Shown: piece after piece, positions 56,911 through 64,000 of the stretch | Layout of the letters: the number at the start of each line of letters is the position of its first letter | Position numbering within the stretch: position 1 is the stretch's first letter | NCBI RefSeq assembly: GCF_000315015.1 | Contig: NZ_BAEP01000032.1 | Location: 62,001-126,000, forward strand | DNA length: 64,000 nt | DNA from: Paraglaciecola mesophila KMM 241 | Lineage (GTDB): Bacteria; Pseudomonadota; Gammaproteobacteria; Enterobacterales; Alteromonadaceae | Direction: 5' to 3' | Program-made: the position numbers and the translations under genes | Notes under the pieces: generated by a model | Told to the model about the DNA's origin: nothing | What the model saw: only the letters and a program-made list of their open reading frames with translations | Databases searched by the model: none

Positions 56911-57801
56911 TCAATGATTACGATGAATGACGAAATCGGTAAATGATTTCAACACCTGTGTATTGTAAGGTAAAGCGTCCAAAGCTTGAAGCGCTTCTTG
57001 ATGAAGTCGAGCGAGATAGCCCTGAGCCCCTTCTAAACCAAGCAATGCAGGATAGGTACTTTTATTCTGTTCTTGGTCTGAACCTTGGGGTTTACCTAAG
57101 GTTTGTGAATCACCGACCACATCCAAAATATCGTCCTGAACCTGAAACGCCAAACCGATGGTGGACGCATATTGCTGCAATAGTGCTTTGCTTTCATTAC
57201 TAACTAACGGGCACAACACGGACGCCATTTTTACCGCTGCCGTGATAAGCGCTCCGGTTTTTTTACTGTGCAGCAACTCCAATTGTGCTTGAGAAATCAG
57301 CTTATTGGTGGACTCTAAATCGATTCCTTGACCACCACACATGCCGTCGTAACCTGATGCTTGACTTAAAATACGCACCAATTCGATACGTTGCACATTG
57401 GCAAAATCTGATAACGGGTAATTAACGATGATCTCAAAGGCCAAAGTTTGCAGGGCATCGCCGGCTAAAATAGCGTTGGCTTCATCAAACTGAATGTGAC
57501 AAGTGGGGTGCCCGCGGCGTAAATCGTCGTCGTCCATCGCTGGTAAATCATCGTGTACCAATGAATAAGCATGGATACATTCTAAAGCGAGGGCGGGGGC
57601 GTCAAGATCAGACTGTTCACCCCCTAATGCTTCGCCGACAGCGTAGACTAAAAAAGGTCGCATGCGTTTTCCGCCCATTAGCAAGGCATACTGCATGGCA
57701 TTTTTTAACTTCGGGGCGTGATCACCAAGGGCGCTAATTTGCGCTTGTAGTAAAGCGTCAACGTGTTGATGCACACGCTTTTGTTGAGTCTCAAATGTCA
57801 T
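56911..57801 (-). CDS. ispA: Farnesyl diphosphate synthase (polyprenyl synthetase)
   Basis: A 296-residue trans-prenyltransferase producing farnesyl diphosphate. Seen: GGKRMRPFLVYAVGEALGG, the first Asp-rich motif HDDLPAMDDDDLRRGHPTCH, GGQGIDLES, and the second Asp-rich motif QVQDDILDVVGDSQTLGKPQG. Its ATG overlaps the xseB stop by one base (TAATG), and dxs follows 45 bp later, giving the conserved xseB-ispA-dxs operon. Confidence 0.97.
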   Translation of the reverse strand: MTFETQQKRVHQHVDALLQAQISALGDHAPKLKNAMQYALLMGGKRMRPFLVYAVGEALGGEQSDLDAPALALECIHAYSLVHDDLPAMDDDDLRRGHPTCHIQFDEANAILAGDALQTLAFEIIVNYPLSDFANVQRIELVRILSQASGYDGMCGGQGIDLESTNKLISQAQLELLHSKKTGALITAAVKMASVLCPLVSNESKALLQQYASTIGLAFQVQDDILDVVGDSQTLGKPQGSDQEQNKSTYPALLGLEGAQGYLARLHQEALQALDALPYNTQVLKSFTDFVIHRNH

Positions 57802-58052
57802 TAGTCTTGGGTATTGTTGGAGTCGAAGTCAGCCAGCGGTGCTTGCTCGTCTTGACCCATTAAGATCTGAACTTTCTGTTCGGCTTGTTTAAGTTTGTTT
57901 TGACTATGGCGGGCTAATTGAATACCTCGCTCAAAGCGCCCTAGGGCATCTTCTAAACTTAGCTCACCTTCTTCCATTTGATTGACTATGCTATCGAGCT
58001 CTTGCATTGATTCTTCAAAGCTTAAGTTTTCGGTTTTTTTGCGACTGGTCAT
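57801..58052 (-). CDS. xseB: Exodeoxyribonuclease VII small subunit
   Basis: An 83-residue helical protein that associates with XseA to form exonuclease VII. Seen: SFEESMQELDSIVNQMEEGE then LSLEDALGRFERGIQLARHS, the family hallmark, with an acidic tail. First gene of the xseB-ispA-dxs operon. Confidence 0.95.
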   Translation of the reverse strand: MTSRKKTENLSFEESMQELDSIVNQMEEGELSLEDALGRFERGIQLARHSQNKLKQAEQKVQILMGQDEQAPLADFDSNNTQD

Positions 58053-58389
58053 AGGTTTTGCTTCTTTTATTTCTTGCTCTTTTGCGAGTTGAGCGCACCT
58101 TACCTGAGGGGTAAATAGTGGTCAAACCTTTTTCATGGCGCATCAGGCTAGCGTACTAAGGATTGTTTCAAGATCGAACAGTTATCTTACGATGAATGGG
58201 TTAATTTGGATTTGTTTACGCAGGTTTATAGCTAAGTACTATAGATTATTTTAACTTTGTCGATAAAATGATTAACCAAGTCAATAACCTAAATGCACCT
58301 CCTGCGAATTTTCGCTTTTTTAAGCAGGCGTTTTTAGAGCTGGGCCATTTTTTATTTCGCGTAACACACTTTTTTGATGGGAGTACAAT
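58053..58389. other. Divergent intergenic region between xseB and pomA
   Basis: About 335 bp holding the outward promoters of xseB-ispA-dxs and pomAB. A small dyad TTACC-TGAGG-GGTAA lies at 58100-58114. I could not identify a convincing promoter pair for either side and see no gene. Confidence 0.4.
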
Positions 58390-59154
58390 GTGGATTTAGC
58401 AACCCTTATAGGCATGATTGGCGCAATCGGCTTCGTGATCATGGCCATGGTGCTGGGTGGTGATTTAGGGATGTTCTTTAACGTTCCATCCATTCTGATT
58501 GTGGTCTGCGGTAGTCTTTTTGTCGTCTTATCTCAATTTACCCTTGGCCAGTTCTTTGGTGCGGGTAAAGTGGCTGGTAAAGCCTTTATGTTCAAAATTG
58601 AATCGCCTGAATCACAAATTGAAAAAATCGTTGAAATGGCTGATGCCGCGCGCAAAGGTGGTTTTTTAGCGTTAGAAGAAGCACAAATAGAAAACGAATT
58701 TATGCAAAAAGGCGTTGATATGCTTGTTGACGGTCACGACGTAGACGTTGTGCGTGCCACGATGGCCAAAGACATATCTATGACCACAGAGCGCCATGAG
58801 TTTGGTGCTACTATTTTTAAAGGAATGGGGGATGTTGCTCCCGCTATGGGGATGATTGGTACATTGATCGGCCTGGTCGCCATGTTGTCAAACATGGATG
58901 ATCCTAAGTCCATTGGGCCTGCAATGGCGGTTGCACTTTTAACAACGCTTTACGGCGCAGTGTTAGCGAACGTTGTGTGTTTACCTATTGCTGAGAAGCT
59001 AGGCAACAGAGCTGTGGAAGAGAAACTAAACCAGAGCCTGATCCTCGATGGCATTATCGGCATCGCCGATGGCCAGAATCCTCGTGTTATTGAAGGTATT
59101 TTGAAAAATTATCTTGCAGCCAGTAAGCGCGGTAGCGCGACAGAAGACGCATAA
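58390..59154 (+). CDS. pomA: Flagellar motor protein PomA (sodium-type stator)
   Basis: A 254-residue MotA/PomA-family protein with four membrane helices that forms the ion channel of the flagellar stator with PomB. Seen: LATLIGMIGAIGFVIMAMVL at the N-terminus, the cytoplasmic loop with charged residues (KDISMTTERHEFGATIF), and the channel helices PAMGMIGTLIGLVAML and AMAVALLTTLYGAVLANVVC. The start is GTG 58390 after GATGGGAG. pomB starts 3 nt after the stop. Confidence 0.95.
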   Translation: MDLATLIGMIGAIGFVIMAMVLGGDLGMFFNVPSILIVVCGSLFVVLSQFTLGQFFGAGKVAGKAFMFKIESPESQIEKIVEMADAARKGGFLALEEAQIENEFMQKGVDMLVDGHDVDVVRATMAKDISMTTERHEFGATIFKGMGDVAPAMGMIGTLIGLVAMLSNMDDPKSIGPAMAVALLTTLYGAVLANVVCLPIAEKLGNRAVEEKLNQSLILDGIIGIADGQNPRVIEGILKNYLAASKRGSATEDA

Positions 59155-59157
59155 CTG

Positions 59158-60075
59158 ATGGAAGACGAATGCCCTAAATGCCCCCCCGCCGGATTACCCG
59201 CGTGGATGGGGACATTCGCGGATTTGATGTCACTGTTGATGTGCTTCTTCGTGTTATTGCTGTCGTTTTCAGAAATGGATGTACTGAAGTTTAAACAGAT
59301 TGCGGGCTCGATGAAGTTTGCGTTTGGCGTACAAAATAAAATTGAAGTCAAAGATATTCCCAAAGGCACCAGTGTTATCGCCATGGAATTCAGGCCGGGT
59401 CGACCCGATCCTACCCCTATTGAAACCATTCAGCAGCAAACCATAGAAATGACTCAGCAAATGCTGGAGTTTCAGGCTGGTAACGAAGACTCTGCTGGTG
59501 GGCGTCAAAAACAACGAGGTGAACAAAAAGGCGGGGCAGCCCAACAAACGGCGAGTGAACAATCCAGTGCCAAAACCGCGGCGAGCCAAGAAGAAGCTAA
59601 TAAGCAGATGAAGAAGGTGGCGCAGCAGCTAGAGAAGGAAATTCTTGATGGTGCCATCGAAATGGAGTCACTTGGGCAACAATTGATTATTCGTATCCGA
59701 GAGAACGGCTCTTTCTCAGCGGGCTCTGCCTTTTTACAGCCTCAGTTTAAGCCTATCCTGCGTAAAATTGGTACCTTGTTGGCTGATATGCCTGGGGATA
59801 TTGAGATATCCGGTCATAGCGACAGTTTGGTTATCTCTAACGAGCTGTATCGTTCTAACTGGGATTTATCAGCTCAGCGCGCAGTTGCGGTAGCTGAAGA
59901 GCTACGTAAAGCCCCAGGGTTTGATGAGGGACGCATGGCGGTCATTGGTAAAGCAGACACCGCCCCATTGTTAGGTGAGGACGATGCTCAAGCGAGGAGC
60001 CGTAATCGCCGCGTGGAAATTGCTATTAAACAGGGTAAAGCGAAAGAATCAGAACCTATATCCGTAGTAGAATAG
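59158..60075 (+). CDS. pomB: Flagellar motor protein PomB (sodium-type stator, OmpA-like peptidoglycan domain)
   Basis: A 305-residue stator subunit. N-terminal DECPKCPPAG and the single helix GTFADLMSLLMCFFVLLLSF with the ion-binding Asp at residue 22 are PomB-typical. A plug/linker rich in Gln/Ala/Ser (about 95-155) is followed by the OmpA-like domain with ISGHSDSLVI and NWDLSAQRAVAVAEEL that anchors to peptidoglycan. Sodium rather than proton coupling is inferred from family resemblance and likely marine origin. A terminator follows at 60164. Confidence 0.95.
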   Translation: MEDECPKCPPAGLPAWMGTFADLMSLLMCFFVLLLSFSEMDVLKFKQIAGSMKFAFGVQNKIEVKDIPKGTSVIAMEFRPGRPDPTPIETIQQQTIEMTQQMLEFQAGNEDSAGGRQKQRGEQKGGAAQQTASEQSSAKTAASQEEANKQMKKVAQQLEKEILDGAIEMESLGQQLIIRIRENGSFSAGSAFLQPQFKPILRKIGTLLADMPGDIEISGHSDSLVISNELYRSNWDLSAQRAVAVAEELRKAPGFDEGRMAVIGKADTAPLLGEDDAQARSRNRRVEIAIKQGKAKESEPISVVE

Positions 60076-60163
60076 CGGGTGTTAACCTAAGCGCAGTTAG
60101 CGTTTTTCCTAGTAAAACAGCTGTTAGCAAAGTGGCGCTAGCTTAGTAAATAAATTCGAATCC

Positions 60164-60190
60164 AAAAGGCGGCATATATGCCGCTTTTTT
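60164..60190 (+). terminator. Rho-independent terminator of pomAB
   Basis: AAAAGGCGGCAT (60164-60175) and ATGCCGCTTTTTT (60178-60190) form a compact stem with a minimal loop and a T-run, about 90 nt after the pomB stop. Confidence 0.8.
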
Positions 60191-60215
60191 GTCTCCTCTA
60201 TTTCTCTGTATTAAT

Positions 60216-60773
60216 TTACATTTGTGTCTCACAAGAGGGAATACGTGCGCTTTTATCAAAGAAGATAGAGAACTCTGCCACCGTCACGCCAAACTTTTTC
60301 ATATACGAACGATTCATCATACGCTTGTCGTCTAAAGCGTACATCCAATCGTCAATGGCAAAATCATACTCGGTACCATCAATGGGTACTGTTAAGGTGT
60401 ACTGCCAGTTGAACGCGCTACCTTGCGATGAGCCAGAAGCTTGACCCACGACATCACCGGCGGTGCCGGTCACTGTTTGGTCTTGCGCGACATTTACTTC
60501 CCAAATACGGGTTTGGCGGCTACCGTCGTTAAAGAAAAAAGACTCGTGAAGTTGCCCTTCATTACCTTGCCACGTAGCAACGATGTCAACGCAAAATCGC
60601 CGGGTTAGCTGTCCGGAATAATCTTGCACAATTCCCCAAGCCGTTATTTCACCATCAAAATAGTTTTTGAGTGAAAATGTGGGCCTAGTGTCATGATAAT
60701 CGTCAATAGAGGCACTGCAACCTGCAAGCAGCGCAACCCCAGCGGTTAATGCCAATGTTTTTGGTAATGTCAT
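60216..60773 (-). CDS. DUF3833 lipoprotein
   Basis: A 185-residue lipoprotein with lipobox LLAGC and a DUF3833 beta-rich domain: FSLKNYFDGEITAWGIVQDY, RRFCVDIVATWQG and a C-terminal KKFGVTVAEFSIFF. I place the start at ATG 60773, since AGGAG at good spacing precedes it; the GTG at 60779 overlaps that site. The family has no assigned activity but is regularly found beside Cfa-like methyltransferases and DUF1365 proteins, as here. Last gene of the minus-strand operon. Confidence 0.85.
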   Translation of the reverse strand: MTLPKTLALTAGVALLAGCSASIDDYHDTRPTFSLKNYFDGEITAWGIVQDYSGQLTRRFCVDIVATWQGNEGQLHESFFFNDGSRQTRIWEVNVAQDQTVTGTAGDVVGQASGSSQGSAFNWQYTLTVPIDGTEYDFAIDDWMYALDDKRMMNRSYMKKFGVTVAEFSIFFDKSARIPSCETQM

Positions 60774-60781
60774 GGTCACTC

Positions 60782-61306
60782 CTATTTTGATTGGCCTACT
60801 AATTTATTACGCAGTTTGGGGTAACTGGCTTTTTTATCTAGCCAGATGCGCAGAAAATTCACACCAAAGTTGCGATCATCAATACGCCCAATTTCTCTTT
60901 GGTTAAAATAGAAGACGCCACCATCAGTGTGATTTAAGACAAATAACAACTCATCGTTTTCCTGAATATCAGGCCATATTGCCGTAAGTTGTTTTAACCA
61001 CGGTTGATAGGTTGTTTTGCCTAACCCTAGTTTGTTCCATTCATTGGCGGTGGCTTCTACCAGTTCTTCTGCTTCGATATCCCGTAAATACTGAATATTT
61101 AAGGCCAGAGGACTTTGACTTTCGTGCGTCAGGTCATCACTGGTAAACGTGCCGTCATCGCTGTAGAGCGTTGATTGGTATATATCCCAAAATACGACCG
61201 ATAACTTCGCGCTGCCTACCGGCTTGAGTGCATCAATGGGCGACGCACTTAAGCCTAAAGGCAGCAGCAAAGCGCATATGATTATAAAAGGGAGGAACTT
61301 TTTCAT
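60782..61306 (-). CDS. Chalcone-isomerase-like exported protein
   Basis: A 174-residue protein with signal peptide about 1-21 and the chalcone_isomerase-like fold: VGSAKLSVVFWDIYQSTLYS near the N-terminus, LNIQYLRDIEAEELVEATANEW in the middle and FGVNFLRIWLDKKASYPKLR at the end. Bacterial members probably bind fatty-acid-like ligands rather than flavonoids. It is 3 nt downstream of the methyltransferase gene, so it is translated from the same message. Confidence 0.85.
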   Translation of the reverse strand: MKKFLPFIIICALLLPLGLSASPIDALKPVGSAKLSVVFWDIYQSTLYSDDGTFTSDDLTHESQSPLALNIQYLRDIEAEELVEATANEWNKLGLGKTTYQPWLKQLTAIWPDIQENDELLFVLNHTDGGVFYFNQREIGRIDDRNFGVNFLRIWLDKKASYPKLRNKLVGQSK

Positions 61307-61309
61307 CGT

Positions 61310-62563
61310 TTAACGATTAAGTTGTGCATTGTAAGCGGGTTTGCTCAGCACTAACTGCACCGTGCTGATGGTGCGTTCTAGAAAACCGCCTTCGCAATAA
61401 CTAAAGTAATAGCGCCACATGTTGCCAAAGCGTTCGTCGTAACCGTCTTTTGCTAAGGCTTCGATATTGTCATTAAACGCTTGATGCCAATGTTGTAATG
61501 TTCTGGCGTAATCTAGGCCTATGTCATGCAGATCGCGGATCATCATATCGGTATGTTTTTTTAGATGTTGATTAATCAAAAGCTGTGAGGGTAAAAAACC
61601 GCCGGGAAAAATATGCTTTTGAATAAAATCAACACTCTTGGCGTAACTGTTTAAGCGTTGGTCACTGATGGTGATTGCTTGTAACAGCATAATGCCGTCT
61701 TTTTTGAGAAGATTTGAGCATTGCTGAAAGAAGGTGGGTAAGTACTCTTTTCCTACTGCTTCGATCATTTCAATGGAGACCAGTTTGTCGTATTGGCCCT
61801 CAAGTAAACGATAGTCTTTTTTGAGTAGCGTTATTTTTTCTTGTAGGCTTTCGCGAGCCACCCATTGTTCGGCAAACTGATATTGCTCCTCTGAAATAGT
61901 GGTCGTGGTCACTTTGCAACCGTAGTGTTTGGCTGCATACACAGCTAAGCCGCCCCAGCCGGTACCAATTTCAAGAAGATGGTCGCCTTCTTTCAATTGC
62001 AATTTTTCACAAATCGTTTTTAGTTTATGTTGTTGCGCCTGATGTAAGTCCGCATCTTGATGAGGATATATTGCCGAAGAATACATCATGGTTTGATCTA
62101 AGAAGCGTGTATAAAGCTTGTTACCTAGATCGTAATGGTCAGCGATGTTTTTCTTCGCCTGGCTGGTGGAATTGCGTCTTGCAAGGTGGCTTAATTTTCT
62201 AAGGGGAAGGGCAAGCCATTCCATTTTACCTTCCCAGCGGTCAAGCATAGGCAGGTTTCGGGCAAATATGCGAATAACATTGGTCAAATTGGGAGTCGTC
62301 CACATGCCATCCGTGTAAGTTTCCCCTGAAGCAACGCTACCACCAAAAAGCAAATGACGATAAGCGCGTAAATCAATAAAGTTTATCTCGGCGTGTAAGT
62401 CAGAGCCCTTTTCACCGAATACATCGACGAGCACACCATTTTCTTTTATTACCATTTCGCCCTCCGGCAGGCTGGCAAATATTTTCAACATGATTTGGCG
62501 GCTAATTTTGTCTTGCCAAGAGAGAGAGTCCACCGCTTGGAGTGTCTGTTCGCTGTTAACCAT
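61310..62563 (-). CDS. Cyclopropane-fatty-acyl-phospholipid synthase family methyltransferase
   Basis: A 417-residue SAM-dependent enzyme acting on unsaturated acyl chains of phospholipids. Seen: NIADHYDLGNKLYTRFLDQT, MMYSSAIYP, the SAM-binding LLEIGTGWGGLAVYAAKHYG, VSIEMIEAVGKEYLPTFF and YCEGGF near the C-terminus. Product may be a cyclopropane or a methyl-branched/furan precursor. I chose ATG 62563: it comes one base after the DUF1365 stop, and the residues before it in a longer frame overlap that gene. Confidence 0.93.
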   Translation of the reverse strand: MVNSEQTLQAVDSLSWQDKISRQIMLKIFASLPEGEMVIKENGVLVDVFGEKGSDLHAEINFIDLRAYRHLLFGGSVASGETYTDGMWTTPNLTNVIRIFARNLPMLDRWEGKMEWLALPLRKLSHLARRNSTSQAKKNIADHYDLGNKLYTRFLDQTMMYSSAIYPHQDADLHQAQQHKLKTICEKLQLKEGDHLLEIGTGWGGLAVYAAKHYGCKVTTTTISEEQYQFAEQWVARESLQEKITLLKKDYRLLEGQYDKLVSIEMIEAVGKEYLPTFFQQCSNLLKKDGIMLLQAITISDQRLNSYAKSVDFIQKHIFPGGFLPSQLLINQHLKKHTDMMIRDLHDIGLDYARTLQHWHQAFNDNIEALAKDGYDERFGNMWRYYFSYCEGGFLERTISTVQLVLSKPAYNAQLNR

Positions 62564-62564
62564 A

Positions 62565-63293
62565 TTACTTCTTACCTTGTGTTGCGTGAGCGTAAAACGG
62601 CACACGTTTTATAAATAGTTTTAGTGCCTGCCAATAAATACCAACGACGGTTCTTATGGCCATGTGGGGTATTGATACTAATACGCGAAAGAGGGATTTT
62701 GAGTTCAATTCAATCCGCGTTAAATTTAACCCCGTGTCTAAATGAGTAATATCTTTCACGCATTTCAAGGTCAAGTTAAGTTTTTGATTTGGTTGCATAA
62801 CCGTCCATTGGTATTGCATATCCAATGGGTTAAAGGGGGAAACGTGAAACGCTTTTTGTGAATTTTTCTGATCGTGTAAACCCACCAAATAATGATGCCG
62901 CTCATTCCAAGGGGTATTGCTGACTTCAGCTAACATATGACTATATGTGCCGTCAGGTTGGCGTAAGTAGTAAAAATTGACTGGGCTGAAATACAGTCCA
63001 AACGTGCGCACTTGGCCAAGAAAATAGACGTCGCCTTGCAGCGGTTTTTCGGCTAATTCAGACATGCGATCCAGTACGCCTTTTTGTAATGACGTATTGC
63101 TGTCGCCTAAGTAATCTTCTCGTTTAAAACGTAGTGGCGCCCAGCGAGAAGCTGAAAAAAAACGCACTTCTTTTTCAACTTTTTCTATCTCATCGAGCTT
63201 TAACCACATAAGAAAAATATCGTAATTAAAGGCATGCTTTTTGGGATGATGCCGGGCATGAAACACGCGGCCTTTGTAAATCGCGCTTTGCAT
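62565..63293 (-). CDS. DUF1365 protein
   Basis: A 242-residue protein of the DUF1365 family: SAIYKGRVFHARHHPKKHAF at the N-terminus, LGQVRTFGLYFSPVNFYYL in the middle, and HVSPFNPLDMQYQW. No activity is firmly assigned; it almost always sits between an FAD oxidoreductase gene and a Cfa-like methyltransferase gene, as in this operon. Its ATG overlaps the upstream stop (TAATG). Confidence 0.92.
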   Translation of the reverse strand: MQSAIYKGRVFHARHHPKKHAFNYDIFLMWLKLDEIEKVEKEVRFFSASRWAPLRFKREDYLGDSNTSLQKGVLDRMSELAEKPLQGDVYFLGQVRTFGLYFSPVNFYYLRQPDGTYSHMLAEVSNTPWNERHHYLVGLHDQKNSQKAFHVSPFNPLDMQYQWTVMQPNQKLNLTLKCVKDITHLDTGLNLTRIELNSKSLFRVLVSIPHMAIRTVVGIYWQALKLFIKRVPFYAHATQGKK

Positions 63294-64000
63294 TACAGAC
63301 TTTCACCAAAGTGCTGGCATACGTCTAACGCACTCAACACGCCATCTTCATGAAATCCGTTATACCAGTAGGCACCGCAGAAATGCAGGCCGTCAACACC
63401 TGATATTTCTTTGCGTCTTGCTTGAGCGGCTATTGCTGCATTATCGAATTGGGGGTGAGCGTATTGGTACACGCCTAGTATTTTGTCATCTGCGATTGAG
63501 ACTCGGTCGTTTAACGTCACGCAAAACGTCGTATCAGTGTGCAAGCATTGCAGTATATTCATATTATAGGTCAGCACAGCGGGGGATTGATGTGCGCGCT
63601 TTTCATCGGCAATGGCGTAATTCCAGCTAGCCCATGCCAGTTTACGTTTGGGCAGAACACTTTCATCAGTATGCAATATTACCTCATTGGGGATGTACTT
63701 TATGGCGCCTAAAATGCTCTTCACCGAAGCATGCTGCGCGATACTGGTGTTATCTAATAGGCGAAGCGCCTGATCGCTGTGGCAAGCAAAAATAACATCA
63801 TCAAAGTATTCACTGCCCTTAGGAGTGGTCAGCTCATAGCCTTGCGCTGTTTTGGTCACGGAGGTGACTGGTGTATTCAATAATATTTTATTGGTGAAGC
63901 CTCTGGTCAGAGGACCAATATACTCTCTTGAACCGCCGATCAACGTATGCCACTGAGGGCGGTCCGTCACGTTCAATAAACCATGATTATTGAAAAATCG
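63293..64000 (-). CDS. FAD-dependent oxidoreductase (amine-oxidase fold), 5' end beyond the window
   Basis: The frame is open to the right edge; 235 C-terminal residues are visible. Seen: TPKGSEYFDDVIFACHSDQA, typical of the NAD/FAD-binding family next to DUF1365, and the FAD-contacting C-terminus LHFCGAYWYNGFHEDGVLSA. It probably oxidises or desaturates acyl chains or their intermediates. The N-terminal dinucleotide-binding motif lies outside. First visible gene of the operon; it overlaps the DUF1365 gene by one base. Confidence 0.92.
   Translation of the reverse strand, partial: RFFNNHGLLNVTDRPQWHTLIGGSREYIGPLTRGFTNKILLNTPVTSVTKTAQGYELTTPKGSEYFDDVIFACHSDQALRLLDNTSIAQHASVKSILGAIKYIPNEVILHTDESVLPKRKLAWASWNYAIADEKRAHQSPAVLTYNMNILQCLHTDTTFCVTLNDRVSIADDKILGVYQYAHPQFDNAAIAAQARRKEISGVDGLHFCGAYWYNGFHEDGVLSALDVCQHFGESL

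Overview
The window looks like a chromosomal segment of a marine gammaproteobacterium of the order Alteromonadales (Alteromonas/Paraglaciecola/Pseudoalteromonas type). The basis is the gene content and order: the nrdR-ribD-ribE-ribBX-ribH-nusB-thiL-pgpA block, dxs-ispA-xseB next to sodium-type stator genes pomAB, moderate GC, and a bo3-type quinol oxidase. This is inferred from protein recognition only; no search was run. I saw no rRNA, tRNA, CRISPR array, transposase or prophage gene.

Layout. 1-8.6 kb: the end of an unknown gene, a dispersed-repeat remnant, then proS, trmO, serB, a two-PilZ protein and radA. A 275-bp MITE-like element is inserted at the 3' end of serB and supplies its last codons and stop. 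8.8-12.6 kb: a three-gene c-di-GMP module (outer-membrane barrel, YfiR-like periplasmic protein, CHASE8/HAMP/GGDEF/EAL enzyme). 12.6-18.3 kb: two small genes (one an entericidin-like lipoprotein), acnA with a PRC-barrel gene upstream, and a GFA-family protein. 18.4-23.4 kb: an accessory stretch with an Nramp-like transporter lacking canonical metal-site motifs, a TetR regulator, an M20D amidohydrolase and a metal-dependent amidohydrolase split by a frameshift. 23.8-29.2 kb: cyoABCDE behind a good sigma70 promoter. 29.3-39.1 kb: a large hybrid histidine kinase, ettA, an M20 peptidase, a Gfo/Idh/MocA oxidoreductase with an internal 21-nt repeat array, and glyA.

39.3-47.9 kb is the most unusual region. 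Three tandem FlgO-domain proteins, each with a lipobox, are followed by an atypical chaperone-usher-like locus: two DUF4402 subunit-like proteins, a PapD-like chaperone, a 1027-residue usher-like protein ending in a SPOR-like domain, and a SPOR lipoprotein. The third FlgO protein and the terminal SPOR lipoprotein share a homologous helical segment just after their lipid anchors, which ties the two halves together. Terminator-like hairpins lie after the first subunit gene and before the usher gene, as expected for graded subunit/chaperone/usher expression. My working hypothesis is a peptidoglycan-anchored surface-fibre export system with FlgO-family accessory lipoproteins.

48-60 kb is conserved core: nrdR, riboflavin synthesis (with RibBX, whose GTP cyclohydrolase II half lacks the zinc cysteines), nusB, thiL, pgpA, a YaiI/UPF0178 protein, the isoprenoid genes dxs-ispA-xseB on the minus strand, and pomAB. 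60.2-64 kb is a compact minus-strand operon (FAD oxidoreductase, DUF1365, Cfa-like methyltransferase, chalcone-isomerase-like, DUF3833), which looks like a membrane fatty-acid modification cluster; its first gene runs off the window.
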